Of a stretch of DNA of 55,253 nt, positions 16,822 through 26,280 are shown one piece after another. Position 1 is the first letter of the stretch. Every line of letters starts with the position of its first letter. Location: NCBI GenBank assembly GCA_003151515.1, contig PLXS01000040.1, forward strand, positions 1 through 55,253, written 5' to 3'. The position numbers were made by a program, and so were the translations under genes. The notes beneath the pieces are model-generated. The model had not been told where the DNA came from. It did not search any database and was given only the letters and a program-made list of their open reading frames with translations. This DNA is from Opitutaceae bacterium. Lineage in GTDB: Bacteria; Verrucomicrobiota; Verrucomicrobiia; Opitutales; Opitutaceae.

Positions 16822-18229
16822 AGTCGAACCCCCAGGTGCGCCTGGCGTAGGTGTAGGTTGCCGGCCTGACCGAGGCCAGGGAGGCGAGCGCCTGCCCGAG
16901 CGCCGGCTGCCCGTAGCGCCTCTCGAAGGCGGCGATCCTCTCCTCGTACTGCGAGAGCAGCCGGCTTTTCACCTCGGGCTCGGCGAACGAGCGCGCGATC
17001 GAGTCACGGCCCATGGAGAGGATCTCGACCCAGGAGAGGTGGTAGAGGGTGACCGCCGTGTAGTACTCGTCCGTGAGGTTGGAGTCCCACATGCCCCGGT
17101 CGTCGGTGTTCAGGCAGACGGGGATACCGGTCCTCAGGTACTCCGGGAACGGGTGCGTGGAGAGGTCGGGCGTGTAGCCGAGAAGGCGGTTCGAGATCAG
17201 GTTTATCTCGACCAGGACCGCACGCGACTGCTGAAGCAGCAGGAGGGTGTCGGGATCCTTGATCAGGTTCACGCCGTGGCCGATCCTCGTCGCCCCCAGG
17301 AGCAGCGTGTCGCGCACGTGCCGGTCTGGCCCGTCCATCTCCCCGGCGTGGATCGAGAGGGGCAGCGTGGGGTAGCGCGCCCTCATCCTGCGGAAGGTGT
17401 CTAGGAAGCGAAGGGGGTATCCGAGCCCGTTCTCCTCGATCCCGGCGAGGTTGAGGCCCACCCACATGTCGCGGTGGGCGTCCACGAACGCGTAGGCCCG
17501 CTCGAGGCGAAGCTCCGCGTCGGGGGCGAAGCGCAGGATCGTGTGCTGGAAGCGCACCGTGACGCCTGTCGCGGCGGCGTCCGGCTGGGCCAGCCGGCGC
17601 CTGACGTAGGCCACGGCCTCCTCCGGGGGCACCGCCCTGCCCTCGTTGTCCGCCATCGCGTCGACCATGAACTGGGTCTCCAGGTAGGCGACGTGCTCGG
17701 CGCCGAACGCCTTCATCGACTCGACCATGAGCTCGGTCGACACGGGCAGGCTCTCGAGCACCTGGCCCAGGCGCGGCCAGATGCGGCCGAAGAATTCGAG
17801 CCTGCCGTTGCCGGAGCCGTCGAGCCTCAGGCCCTGGCACCACAGGCGGCGCTCCTCGGGCGACAGCGAGGCCAGCGGGACGTATTCGGCCTTCGTCTGG
17901 GGGGCGAGGAGCTCGTAGGCCTTGCTGCGGATCGTGCGGAAGCGAGCGGTCGGGTCCACGGAGTCGGGCGCGCCCGCGAAGCGCGCCCGAGTGTAGAACA
18001 CCTCGCCGCCATTCCTCGCCGGGTCCGTGCACACGTCGTAGATCCACTCGGCCCGGTAGGAGCCGCCCGAATGGTTGTGCAGGTCGCCGCCCTTGGGCAT
18101 GTCGTAGAGGAGCGCGTAGAGCTGCGCCGGCGTCGCGCGTCCGGCCATGTCGGCGAAGCGCTGTGCGAAGTCCGAACCCAGGGCCGCCGGGGCCGCGGCC
18201 AGCAGGAGTGCCAGGAATCTAGGGCTCAT
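16814..18229 (-). CDS. secreted adenosine deaminase-like metallohydrolase
   Basis: A 471-residue protein with an N-terminal signal peptide (MSPRFLALLLAAAPAALGS) and an amidohydrolase/adenosine deaminase fold. Metal and catalytic motifs are in order: KGGDLHNHSGG near the N-terminus, SIHAGE (catalytic Glu), GHGVNL, and LNTDDRG with the paired Asp. Adenosine deaminases convert adenosine to inosine. A secreted form recalls the ADGF/CECR1 subfamily with its longer N-terminal region, which fits the extra 100 residues before SIHAGE. The start at 18229 gives the signal peptide; longer open frame to 18430 overlaps glmM and is not credible. Confidence 0.88.
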   Translation of the reverse strand: MSPRFLALLLAAAPAALGSDFAQRFADMAGRATPAQLYALLYDMPKGGDLHNHSGGSYRAEWIYDVCTDPARNGGEVFYTRARFAGAPDSVDPTARFRTIRSKAYELLAPQTKAEYVPLASLSPEERRLWCQGLRLDGSGNGRLEFFGRIWPRLGQVLESLPVSTELMVESMKAFGAEHVAYLETQFMVDAMADNEGRAVPPEEAVAYVRRRLAQPDAAATGVTVRFQHTILRFAPDAELRLERAYAFVDAHRDMWVGLNLAGIEENGLGYPLRFLDTFRRMRARYPTLPLSIHAGEMDGPDRHVRDTLLLGATRIGHGVNLIKDPDTLLLLQQSRAVLVEINLISNRLLGYTPDLSTHPFPEYLRTGIPVCLNTDDRGMWDSNLTDEYYTAVTLYHLSWVEILSMGRDSIARSFAEPEVKSRLLSQYEERIAAFERRYGQPALGQALASLASVRPATYTYARRTWGFDFN

Positions 18230-18284
18230 GCAGGACGGAATGCCCGCGCAAACGCCTGTGCAAGCCCCTAAAGCGGCGGCCCCT

Positions 18285-19628
18285 TCAGACGACGTCAAGG
18301 TCCTCGCGGGCGGCGGCGCAGAGCCTCTCCATTCCTGAGCGCACGTCGGCATCCGTCGGCCCCTCGACCAGGAGCCTGAGCTTGGACTCGGTCCCGGAGT
18401 AGCGCACGAGGACCCGTCCCCTGCCGCCAAACCCCTGCTCGAGCCCGCGCACCGCCGCCGCCAGCCTCGCCAGCGCCTCCAGCGGCCTCTTCTCCCTGAC
18501 GCGCAGGGCGCGCGCCATCTGCGGGAAGCGAACCAGCACCCGGCGCAGCTGCGAGAGCGGCCGGCCCGTCTCCAGCATGACCGAGATGACCCTGAGCGCG
18601 GCTACAAGCCCGTCGCCGGTCGGGCCGAAGTCGCGGCAGATCACGTGGCCCGAGGATTCCCCGCCGAGCGAGGCGTCGCATGCGCGCATCGCCTCCGCCA
18701 CGTACCGGTCGCCGACCGCGGTGCGCACCACGCGCCCGCCGGCGGCCTCGACGGCCGCGTCGAGCCCCATGTTGCTCTGCACGGTGACGACCAGCGTCTT
18801 CTTCGCCAGGGATCCCCGCGCCAGAGCGTGGGTCGCCAGGACCGCAAGGATCTCGTCGCCGTCCAGGACCTCGCCGCGCTCGTCGCACAGGACGCACCGG
18901 TCGCCGTCGCCGTCGTGCGCGATCCCGATGCGCGCGCCGGCCGAGAGCACGAGCCGCGCCAGGACCTGCGGGTGCTCGCTTCCGACGCCATCGTTGATGT
19001 TGCGCCCGTCGGGCTTGTTCCCGGTCGCCGCCACCTGCGCCCCGAGGGCCTGCAGCACGGTGGGCGTCGCCGCGCACGTGGCGCCGTTCGCCGTGTCGAC
19101 GGCGACCGTCCATCCGCCCAGGGAGCCGCCGGGCAGGAGCAGGACCGCCGACTCGACGTAGGACTCGAGCGCCGACTCCCCGCCCAGGATCCCCTCCCCG
19201 AGCTGCGCGGCCTTCTCGGAAGGGCTGATGAGCGACTCGATCTGCGCCTCCTCGGCGTCGGTAAGCTTTGCCCCGTCAGGGCCGAAGAGCTTCACCCCGT
19301 TGTCCGAGGAGGGATTGTGCGAGGCCGTGATGACGGCGCCCAGCGCCGCGCCTCCGAGCCTCACCGCGCGGGAGACGGCGGGCGTCGGGATGATCCCCAG
19401 GGAGACGGGCGCCGCGCCCCCGGCCGCCAGCCCGGCCGCCAGCGCCCGCTCAAGAGGCGCCCCCGACGCCCTCGTGTCGCGCCCGATCAGCGCCCTGGAC
19501 GGGCGCGCGCCGCCCGGGCGGGCCCAGAGCGCCGCCGCCCGGCCGAGCCCCGCGACGAAGTCCTCGTTCATTACCGGCCCCCCATAGGGGCCGCGCACGC
19601 CGTCCGTTCCGAAGTATTGGCGCTGCAT
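18285..19628 (-). CDS. glmM: phosphoglucosamine mutase
   Basis: Interconverts glucosamine-6-P and glucosamine-1-P for UDP-GlcNAc, peptidoglycan and LPS. The 447-residue protein begins QRQYFGTDGVRG, has the phosphoserine loop ITASHNPSSDNGVK (active Ser in SHN), the metal loop DGDGDRC, the sugar-binding loop GGESSGHV and the C-terminal phosphate-binding RYSGTESKLRL. Length matches GlmM (about 445). It lies 9 bp after trpD on the same strand, probably in the uppP-trpD-glmM unit. A secreted adenosine deaminase follows 55 bp downstream. Confidence 0.94.
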   Translation of the reverse strand: MQRQYFGTDGVRGPYGGPVMNEDFVAGLGRAAALWARPGGARPSRALIGRDTRASGAPLERALAAGLAAGGAAPVSLGIIPTPAVSRAVRLGGAALGAVITASHNPSSDNGVKLFGPDGAKLTDAEEAQIESLISPSEKAAQLGEGILGGESALESYVESAVLLLPGGSLGGWTVAVDTANGATCAATPTVLQALGAQVAATGNKPDGRNINDGVGSEHPQVLARLVLSAGARIGIAHDGDGDRCVLCDERGEVLDGDEILAVLATHALARGSLAKKTLVVTVQSNMGLDAAVEAAGGRVVRTAVGDRYVAEAMRACDASLGGESSGHVICRDFGPTGDGLVAALRVISVMLETGRPLSQLRRVLVRFPQMARALRVREKRPLEALARLAAAVRGLEQGFGGRGRVLVRYSGTESKLRLLVEGPTDADVRSGMERLCAAAREDLDVV

Positions 19629-19637
19629 GGGGCGCTC

Positions 19638-20687
19638 CTAGGCTGCGAAGAAGTCGCGCGTCTGCGCGATCCTGAGCTTGACGGGGCCACCGAGCAGGAG
19701 CTCGCGGGCCTCGGGGATCGCCGAGGCCACGTCGGCGCGCGCCCCGGTTATCCAGAGCGCCACGGCCGCGTTGAGGGCGATCGTGTCCGCGAGCCCGCGC
19801 GGGCCGCCCCCGTCTGCGAGCGCGGCCACGATGGCAAGGTTCGCGTCGATGTCGCCCCCGGCGATGTCCGAGAAGGGGGCAACCGCCAGTCCGAACGAAT
19901 CTGGGGGCCACTCGGCGCGCACGGAGCGAAGCCGCCCCACCCCGCGCACGATGTTGGCCGTTGCCGTCGTCAGCTCGTCGATGCCGCGCCCCGGGGCGAT
20001 GATCCCGTGAACGGCGAGCCCCGCGGGCGTTCCGAGGGCGTCGAGGGCGTCGGCCAGCCTGTCGGCCAGTTCCGGCGACGCCGCGCCCAGCAGGACGTGG
20101 GCGGGGCGCCCCGGATTGAGCAGCGGCCCCAGGATGTTGAAGATCGTGCGCTCCCCGCGCGCGGCGAGCATCTTGCGAACGGGAATGATGCGCCTGAACG
20201 CCGGGTGCCACGACGGGGCGAAGAAGAAGACGTAGCCCAGGGCGGCCATGGCCTCCCGAAGCCTGGCCGGCGACGAGTCGAGGCTCACCCCGAGGCCCGC
20301 GAAGAGGTCGGCGCTGCCGCACTTGGAAGTGACGCCGCGGTTGCCGTGCTTCATGACGGGCACGCCCGCGCAGGCGACAACGAGGGTCACCATGCTCGAC
20401 ACGTTGAAGCCGCCCGCGTGGTCGCCGCCCGTGCCGACGATGTCGATCGCCGCGCTCGCCCAGCCGCCGAGGCCGGGGTCGATGGCCAGGGCCCGGAACG
20501 CGCTGGCGAAGGCGGCAACCTCGCCGGGGCTCTCGCCCTTGCGGGCCAGAGCCGAGAGGAACTGCGCCTTCGCCTCGTCGGAGTCGCTCCCGCTGGCCAG
20601 GGCCGCCGCCGCCGAGGCGGCCTCGGCCCCCGAGAGATTGCGGCCCCTTTCCAGCGCCACCATAAACGAGGAAAGCGTGCCCTTCAT
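19638..20687 (-). CDS. trpD: anthranilate phosphoribosyltransferase
   Basis: Joins anthranilate and PRPP in tryptophan synthesis. From ATG 20687 the protein has 349 residues. The PRPP loop DIVGTGGDHAGGFNVSS is followed by VMKHGNRGVTSKCGSADLFAGLG, the canonical TrpD block, and by GERTIFNILGPLLNP and the acidic DELTTATAN. The open frame continues to 21734 but covers uppP in another frame and is rejected. No other trp genes are nearby, so tryptophan genes are scattered here. uppP ends 8 bp upstream and glmM starts 9 bp downstream. Confidence 0.93.
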   Translation of the reverse strand: MKGTLSSFMVALERGRNLSGAEAASAAAALASGSDSDEAKAQFLSALARKGESPGEVAAFASAFRALAIDPGLGGWASAAIDIVGTGGDHAGGFNVSSMVTLVVACAGVPVMKHGNRGVTSKCGSADLFAGLGVSLDSSPARLREAMAALGYVFFFAPSWHPAFRRIIPVRKMLAARGERTIFNILGPLLNPGRPAHVLLGAASPELADRLADALDALGTPAGLAVHGIIAPGRGIDELTTATANIVRGVGRLRSVRAEWPPDSFGLAVAPFSDIAGGDIDANLAIVAALADGGGPRGLADTIALNAAVALWITGARADVASAIPEARELLLGGPVKLRIAQTRDFFAA

Positions 20688-20695
20688 GGCTCCCC

Positions 20696-21571
20696 CTAGA
20701 ACCCCGCCCGGGACAGGGCGAGGTAGGCGACCGACGCGACAAGGCAGTAGGCCCCGAAGTAGTGCCAGCGCCCCGCGGCGAGCCAGCCCGACAGCCAGCG
20801 AAGCGCCACAAGGCCCGCGAGGAAGCTGCAGGCCATGCCGAGGACACCGGGCGCCACGAGGCCGCCCAGGTCGACCTGGGCCGCCTGGGCCGCGCGCTCC
20901 CTGTAGTAGCGCAGCAGCTCGCGCACGATGACCGGGGGCGTGATCACGACCGCGAGCGCGAAGCTGAACTCCTCGCAGACGCGCCGGTCGACTCCCATCA
21001 GCATGCCCGCCGAGATCGTGGCCCCCGAACGCGAGAGGCCGCGGAACGGGACGACCAGGCCCTGGACGGCGCCGATCCACGCGGCGGCGCCGGGGGGCAC
21101 GGGGCCTCCCGCGCCCGTCGTCGGGGCGGCGGAGCGCGCCCGGAGCCCCGAGTAGAGGATCAGGGCCCCGCCGGCCGCGAGGGCCGCGGCGACCAGGGGA
21201 GCATTTGAGAACAGGTCCTCGACCTGCGCCCCGGGCCGGCCGCGAAGCAGCGTGCGCTTGATCAGCTGCTCCAGGACCTCGAAGACGCACAGCGTCGCGA
21301 AGGTGGCCCAGAACACCCGCGAGACCGTCTCCCTCAGGCTTCCGGGGCCCGAGAAGAACGTGCGCCCCCACGACTTCCAGAAGTAGGCGACCACGGCCGC
21401 GATCGTGCCCGTGTGCAGCATGGCGAGCAGGAAGGTCATCTGCGGACTCGAGGGGTCCAGGCGCATTATCCTCTCGGCGGCAATCACATGGGCCGAGCTT
21501 GACACCGGCAGGGGCTCGGTGGCGCCCTGGATGACGCTCAGGATGACTATCTCGGTCAGGGAGGGTGACAT
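20696..21571 (-). CDS. uppP: undecaprenyl-diphosphate phosphatase
   Basis: Recycles undecaprenyl-PP to the carrier lipid for peptidoglycan. A 291-residue multi-pass membrane protein with the two BacA/UppP signatures: QGATEPLPVSSSAH (about 15-28) and GLSRSGATISAGML, which carries the catalytic Arg and Ser. The usual form of the first motif is Q-G-x-T-E-F-L-P-(V/I)-S-S-S-G-H, so Phe to Pro and Gly to Ala are small departures. Resistance to bacitracin on overexpression is known for the family. ATG 21571 is preferred over 21616. The start is divergent to rpmF, 120 bp apart. Confidence 0.9.
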   Translation of the reverse strand: MSPSLTEIVILSVIQGATEPLPVSSSAHVIAAERIMRLDPSSPQMTFLLAMLHTGTIAAVVAYFWKSWGRTFFSGPGSLRETVSRVFWATFATLCVFEVLEQLIKRTLLRGRPGAQVEDLFSNAPLVAAALAAGGALILYSGLRARSAAPTTGAGGPVPPGAAAWIGAVQGLVVPFRGLSRSGATISAGMLMGVDRRVCEEFSFALAVVITPPVIVRELLRYYRERAAQAAQVDLGGLVAPGVLGMACSFLAGLVALRWLSGWLAAGRWHYFGAYCLVASVAYLALSRAGF

Positions 21572-21638
21572 GGCCACTCCACCTTCGTAAGCTACGGGGC
21601 CGGGGGCACAAGACACTAGTGCGCGCTCCAGTAGGCGC

Positions 21639-21667
21639 TTGACGGGGGCGGCCGCCGGCCTTTAAAC
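21639..21667 (+). promoter_or_regulatory. candidate sigma70-type promoter for rpmF-plsX-fabH
   Basis: TTGACG (21639-21644) and TTAAAC (21662-21667) are separated by 17 bp. The pair lies 24 bp before the rpmF ATG, in the divergent region with uppP. The match is good at -35 and partial at -10. Confidence 0.45.
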
Positions 21668-21691
21668 GCTCAACCCTTAAACCCTTCCACA

Positions 21692-21871
21692 ATGGCCAAT
21701 CCAAAACGCAAGCAGTCCAAGCGCCGCAGTGCAAACAGGCGTGCGGCCAACGCCTTCATCGCGCCCGAGTTCGCCCGCGACCCCGCCGACGGGAGCCTCG
21801 TGCGCCCGCACAGGGTCAACCCCAAGTCCGGCATGTACCGCGGCCGGCAGATCCTCAACGTCGAGGTCTGA
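21692..21871 (+). CDS. rpmF: 50S ribosomal protein L32
   Basis: A 59-residue basic protein starting MANPKRKQSKRRSANRRAAN, the L32 signature. The C-terminal half has no Cys-x-x-Cys, so it is the zinc-free form. It heads the rpmF-plsX-fabH order that is conserved across many bacteria and couples ribosome and fatty-acid gene expression. The gap to plsX is 41 bp. Confidence 0.93.
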   Translation: MANPKRKQSKRRSANRRAANAFIAPEFARDPADGSLVRPHRVNPKSGMYRGRQILNVEV

Positions 21872-21912
21872 CGCAAAGGTCGCCCCCCCAGCAATAAGCG
21901 GTAGCAGAAGTC

Positions 21913-22962
21913 ATGGCCCCCGGATCGACCGGTCGTATCGCGGTTGACGCCATGGGAGGCGACCTGGGTCCCGGCGAGGTGGTGGCCGCCGTCAAGCTGG
22001 CGCTTGCGCAGAGCCCCCACCTGAATCCCGTGACGCTGGTGGGCGACGAGGCCGTCCTCGCGCCCCTGCTCTCGCACTACGGCCTGAAGCGCGGAGAGCG
22101 CCTGCAGGTCCTGCACTCGAGCGAGGTGATCACCATGGACGACAAGCCGCTCATGGCCCTCAAGCGAAAGAAGGATTCGTCGATGGTGCGGGCGATCGAG
22201 CTGGTGAAGACCGGCGACTCCAACGTCGTCGTGAGCTGCGGCAACACGGGCGCCCTCATGGCCTGCGGGACGCTGCGGCTTCGCACCATGGAGGGCGTGG
22301 CCAGGCCCGCCCTGGCGGCGGTCGTGCCGCGGCAGGGCGGCCACTTCGTCCTCATTGACGCCGGGGCGAACCCGGAGTCGAAGCCCGAGCACCTGGTGCA
22401 CAACTCCATCCTCGGAAGCCACTACTGCCGCGTCATGCTAGGCATCCCGTCTCCGCGCGTGGGCCTGATGTCCATCGGCACGGAGGACGGCAAGGGCAAC
22501 GCCCTGATAACCGAGACCAACGAGCTCCTCAAGCGCGTCGACGGCATCATCAACTACGTGGGGCCGATCGAGGGCTTCCAGGTCTTCGCCGAGCACGTGG
22601 ACGTCGTCGTCTGCGACGGGTTCGTCGGCAACATCATGCTCAAGAGCTGGGAGTCCCTGGAGAAGTTCATCCGCGGCATGCTGCGCGAGGAGCTGCGGGC
22701 GAACCCGATGCGGGCCACCGGGGCCCTGCTCTCCAAGGGGGCGTTCGCCGCGCTCAAGGACCGCATCAATCCCGAGCGCTACGGCGGCGCCCCGCTCCTG
22801 GGGCTTCGCGGCAACATCCTCAAGGCCCACGGATCCTCGAATCGCAACGCGATCAAGAGCGCCATCCGGGCGGCGGGCGAGATAATCAAGGCCGACATGA
22901 ACCAGCGGATGGAAGCCGACATTTCGCGCGCCAACGAGCTGCTGGGATCGGGGGCCTCATAG
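21913..22962 (+). CDS. plsX: phosphate acyltransferase PlsX
   Basis: Makes acyl-phosphate from acyl-ACP, the first step of phospholipid synthesis with PlsY. The 349-residue protein begins with [17 protein letters not shown], the PlsX signature, and has [13 protein letters not shown] and the conserved [12 protein letters not shown] block in the expected places. Length is typical (330-350). It lies between rpmF and fabH (10 bp gap to fabH), the standard arrangement, and is presumably co-transcribed from the promoter upstream of rpmF. Confidence 0.95.
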   Translation: MAPGSTGRIAVDAMGGDLGPGEVVAAVKLALAQSPHLNPVTLVGDEAVLAPLLSHYGLKRGERLQVLHSSEVITMDDKPLMALKRKKDSSMVRAIELVKTGDSNVVVSCGNTGALMACGTLRLRTMEGVARPALAAVVPRQGGHFVLIDAGANPESKPEHLVHNSILGSHYCRVMLGIPSPRVGLMSIGTEDGKGNALITETNELLKRVDGIINYVGPIEGFQVFAEHVDVVVCDGFVGNIMLKSWESLEKFIRGMLREELRANPMRATGALLSKGAFAALKDRINPERYGGAPLLGLRGNILKAHGSSNRNAIKSAIRAAGEIIKADMNQRMEADISRANELLGSGAS

Positions 22963-22972
22963 ACCTTCAGGC

Positions 22973-23965
22973 ATGGCCACCCGCTCCACCGTAATCCTAG
23001 GCACAGGCTCATACGCCCCCGAACACGTCCTGACGAACGACCACATCTCCAAGATGGTCGAGACCTCGGACGAATGGATACGCTCGCGGAGCGGCATCCG
23101 CGAGAGGCGCATCGCCGCCCCGAACGAGGCGACGTCGGACCTCGCGGTCCAGGCGGGGCGCCGCGCGCTCGCGGACGCGCGGCTGTCGGCGGCGGACATC
23201 GACCTGCTGGTCGTGGCGACCATGACGCCGGACCACCCGATGCCCTCGGCGGCGTGCGTGATCCAGCACAAGCTCGGCCTTCCCACCACGGCGGCGTGCT
23301 TCGACCTGAACGCCGCATGCTCCGGCTTCATCTACGCCCTGGACACGGCCTGCGCCCTCGTGGGCTCGGGCCGCTACCACAAGGCCCTCGTGATCGGCGC
23401 CGAGAAGCTCTCGAGCTTCGTCGACTGGAGCGACCGCGGGACCTGCATGCTCTTCGGCGACGGCGCCGGGGCCGCCGTCATCGGCACGAGCAAGACCCCG
23501 GGCGTCGGCCTCCTCGGCACCCGCTTGGGCGCCCTGGGCGAGGACACCCACCTGCTCTACGTCCCCGCCGGGGGCAGCCGCATGCCGACCAGCGCCAAGA
23601 CCTTCGCCAACGGGGACCACTTCGTGAAGATGAAGGGCAAGGAGGTCTTCAAGCTGGCCGTGCGGGTCATGGAGGAGGCCGCGCGAGATATACTGGAACA
23701 ACACGGCCTCAGCGCGAATCAGATTGGCCTAGTGATCCCCCACCAGGCCAACCTGCGCATCATTGAGGCCATCGCCCAGTACCTCGAGCTGCCCGTCGAG
23801 CGCTTCTTCGTGAACCTCGACCGCTACGGCAACACCTCGGCGGCGTCCATCCCGATCGCGATGGACGAGGCCCTGCGCCTCGGGCGGATCAAGCCCGGCG
23901 ACATCACGCTCCTGGTCGCATTCGGGGCAGGCTTGACCTATGGAAGCGCCCTGATTCGCTGGTGA
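22973..23965 (+). CDS. fabH: 3-oxoacyl-ACP synthase III
   Basis: Starts fatty-acid chains by condensing acyl-CoA with malonyl-ACP. The 330-residue protein has the catalytic triad Cys116 (in [11 protein letters not shown]), His257 (in IPHQANLRI) and Asn287 (in GNTSAASIP). The C-terminal [15 protein letters not shown] is typical. A start of ATGGCC at 22973 follows plsX by 10 bp. The stop overlaps the GTG start of the BamD-like gene by 4 bp. Confidence 0.95.
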   Translation: MATRSTVILGTGSYAPEHVLTNDHISKMVETSDEWIRSRSGIRERRIAAPNEATSDLAVQAGRRALADARLSAADIDLLVVATMTPDHPMPSAACVIQHKLGLPTTAACFDLNAACSGFIYALDTACALVGSGRYHKALVIGAEKLSSFVDWSDRGTCMLFGDGAGAAVIGTSKTPGVGLLGTRLGALGEDTHLLYVPAGGSRMPTSAKTFANGDHFVKMKGKEVFKLAVRVMEEAARDILEQHGLSANQIGLVIPHQANLRIIEAIAQYLELPVERFFVNLDRYGNTSAASIPIAMDEALRLGRIKPGDITLLVAFGAGLTYGSALIRW

Positions 23966-25029
23966 TTTCCGCCCTCATGCCGAACCTTTTTCCCCGCCGC
24001 CCGGCGCTCCTAATTTGGACTGCCGCGCTGCTCGCGCTGGCCGCAACCCCCCGGCTCGCCGCGGACCTGGCCTGGAGCCCCGCCACGGGCTGGAAGCTTG
24101 AGGAGGGGTCCCTCTCCGGGCTTACGGGCGCGCAGGGCCGCGGCGCCCTTGATATGATGAACAAGGCGCGCCAGGCCGAGGAGAGCGGCAGGATCTCGGC
24201 TGCGATCAAGGCGTACGGGAAGGCGGCCGACAAGTACAAGGGCTCCGTCTTCGCCCCGGAGGCCCTCTACCGCGAGGGCAGGCTCCTCGAGGGGCGCAAG
24301 CAGTTCTACAAGGCGTTCATGGCGTTCCAGTCCGTGCTGCGGCTCTACCCGAACACCAAGCGATTCAACGAGGTGATCGGGGAGCAGTACAGGATAGCCT
24401 CCGCCCTGCTGGACGGGGTCCACAACCGCATCTTCGGGGGGCTGCTACCCGGCATCGCCAACCGCACGAAGGGCATCGAGTACTTCGAGGTCATCCTCCT
24501 GAACGCCCCGTACAGCGACTATGCGCCGCTGGCGCTCATGGACATCGCCCGCGGCTACCAGCGCGAGAAAAGCCACGAGGAGGCCATCGACGCGCTGGAC
24601 CGGCTCGTGAACACCTATCCGCAGAGCGTCCTGGCGCCCGTCGCCTACCTGCGCCTGGGCGACCTGCACGCCTCGCTGTCCGAGGGCCCGAAGTACGACC
24701 AGGCTTCGACCAAGGAGGCCATGACCTACTACGAGGACTACATGATCCTCTACCCGGGCGACTCGAACATCGCCATCGCCGCAACCGGCGTCGACAGGAT
24801 GAAGACGACCCTCGCCCAGAGCAAAATCTACATCGGGGACTTCTACTTCTACAAGCGCCAGAACTACAGGGCCGCCAGGGTGTTCTACAACGAGGCCATC
24901 ACCTCCTACCCCGAGTCCGGGCCCGCGAGCGTCGCGAAGAAGCGCCTGGCGGAGGTGGACGCCAAGATGGCCAGGAGCGCGGTCGGTGCGAGGAACCCGC
25001 CGTCAAGGCATTGGTTCTGGCCGTTCTGA
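23962..25029 (+). CDS. BamD-like periplasmic tetratricopeptide protein
   Basis: A 355-residue secreted protein. A hydrophobic signal (about 12-33) is followed by a linker and helical TPR-type repeats (about 60-340), with typical A-x-x-x-Y and YP patterns, such as [32 protein letters not shown] and [18 protein letters not shown]. This pattern is that of BamD/YfiO, which helps insert beta-barrels in the outer membrane. Unlike classical BamD there is no lipobox Cys at the signal end, so it may be soluble or anchored otherwise. GTG 23962 or ATG 23977 may be the start. lptE follows by 22 bp, which supports an envelope role. Confidence 0.82.
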   Translation: MISALMPNLFPRRPALLIWTAALLALAATPRLAADLAWSPATGWKLEEGSLSGLTGAQGRGALDMMNKARQAEESGRISAAIKAYGKAADKYKGSVFAPEALYREGRLLEGRKQFYKAFMAFQSVLRLYPNTKRFNEVIGEQYRIASALLDGVHNRIFGGLLPGIANRTKGIEYFEVILLNAPYSDYAPLALMDIARGYQREKSHEEAIDALDRLVNTYPQSVLAPVAYLRLGDLHASLSEGPKYDQASTKEAMTYYEDYMILYPGDSNIAIAATGVDRMKTTLAQSKIYIGDFYFYKRQNYRAARVFYNEAITSYPESGPASVAKKRLAEVDAKMARSAVGARNPPSRHWFWPF

Positions 25030-25051
25030 CCGGTCCGGAGGCCCCCCCGCC

Positions 25052-25591
25052 ATGACGCGAGTCTGGAGCCTGCTCCTAGCCGCCGCGTTCCTCGCCCAGG
25101 GCTGCTCGCACTACCGGCTTGGGGCCGGCCCGGCGCCGTCGTTCGAGACGCTCTACGTCGAGCCGGCCAAGAACAAGACCCACATCGCCCAGTCGCAGGC
25201 CCTGCTCAGCACGATGATCCGCGAGGCGTTCATCCGCGACGGCAGGGTCTCGGTCGTCGACAGCGACTCCGACGCGGACGCGACCCTCGAGGTCACCCTC
25301 GTCACCTACAAGCGGGTGAACGCCGCCAACCGCGAGGACGACATCGGCCTCGCCCGCAAGTTCACGCTGCACCTTGCCGCGAGCTGCACGCTTCGCGACA
25401 ACCGCACGGGCAAGATGCTCTTTGACGGGCGCCAGATCGAGGTGCAGCGTGAGGCGTTCACCGACAACGGCCTGGGCCTCGTGCCCTTCGGCACCAGCAA
25501 CGACCAGCTTCAATCCGAGTACAACACCTTCCCCCTTCTCGCCAGCGCCCTCTCCGACCGCGTGACCCACGCCGTGCTCGACGTGTGGTGA
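25052..25591 (+). CDS. lptE: LptE-like outer-membrane lipoprotein
   Basis: A 179-residue lipoprotein with signal MTRVWSLLLAAAFLAQGC ending in the lipobox and Cys18, followed by SHYRLG, as seen in LptE/RlpB. LptE plugs and supports the LptD barrel for LPS insertion. The middle of the protein has the alternating beta strands plus two helices expected of the family (VEPAKNKTH, then the ALLSTMIREAFIRDG helix). Start ATG 25052 rather than the open extension at 24986. It lies between the BamD-like gene (22 bp) and rpe (25 bp). lptD is not in the window. Confidence 0.85.
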   Translation: MTRVWSLLLAAAFLAQGCSHYRLGAGPAPSFETLYVEPAKNKTHIAQSQALLSTMIREAFIRDGRVSVVDSDSDADATLEVTLVTYKRVNAANREDDIGLARKFTLHLAASCTLRDNRTGKMLFDGRQIEVQREAFTDNGLGLVPFGTSNDQLQSEYNTFPLLASALSDRVTHAVLDVW

Positions 25592-25616
25592 GGCCGGCGT
25601 CAAGGCCCGGGCACCC

Positions 25617-26273
25617 ATGAAACACCCGATCCTAGCCCCCTCGCTCCTGGCCGGTGACCACGGCGCGCTGGCCCTGGGCGCCTCGCAGGTCGCCGACTTG
25701 GGCCTGAAGTGGCTGCACCTCGACCTGATGGACGGGCACTTCGTGCCCAACCTCTCGTTCGGGCCGCAGACCCTCGCGGCGCTTCGCAGGCACGGCTCCA
25801 AGCTCTTCTTCGACACGCACCTCATGCTGTCCGAGCCGCACCGCTTCATAGACGCCTTTGCGAAGGCGGGCGCGGACAGGATAACGATCCACATCGAGCC
25901 CGCCTACGACCACGCCGCGACGCTGCGCTCGATACGGGCCCTGGGCCTGAAGGCCGGCATAGCGCTCAACCCCGGCACGCCCGCCGAGTCCATCCTGCCG
26001 TGCCTGAGCCTTGTGGACCTCGTGCTCGTCATGACCGTGCAGCCGGGCTTCGGGGGCCAGGCGTTCCGCGAGGACATGCTGCCCAAGATAGCGCAGGTCG
26101 ACTGCTGGCGCCACGAGCGCGCCCTGGACCTGCGCATCGAGGTCGACGGCGGCATCGACCTGGCGACGGCGGCCCTCTGCCGCGCGAAGGGCGCGGACAC
26201 GTTCGTCGCCGGCACCTCCTTCTTCGGCGCCACGGACAAGGCGGCCCTCGCCGCTTCCTTCGCGGCGCTCTAG
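25617..26273 (+). CDS. rpe: ribulose-phosphate 3-epimerase
   Basis: Interconverts ribulose-5-P and xylulose-5-P. The 218-residue TIM barrel shows APSLLAGD at the N-terminus, WLHLDLMDGHFVPNLSFGP with the metal-binding His and Asp, DTHLMLSEP, the phosphate-binding MTVQPGFGGQAF and EVDGGID. Length matches the family. It is the last gene of the rightward run that starts at rpmF; a convergent binding-protein gene ends 7 bp later. Confidence 0.95.
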   Translation: MKHPILAPSLLAGDHGALALGASQVADLGLKWLHLDLMDGHFVPNLSFGPQTLAALRRHGSKLFFDTHLMLSEPHRFIDAFAKAGADRITIHIEPAYDHAATLRSIRALGLKAGIALNPGTPAESILPCLSLVDLVLVMTVQPGFGGQAFREDMLPKIAQVDCWRHERALDLRIEVDGGIDLATAALCRAKGADTFVAGTSFFGATDKAALAASFAAL

Positions 26274-26280
26274 GGCGGCG

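Noticed and set aside
18645..20699. 684-codon plus-strand frame opposite glmM and trpD
   Set aside because: Shadow of two well-recognised genes; composition unlike protein.
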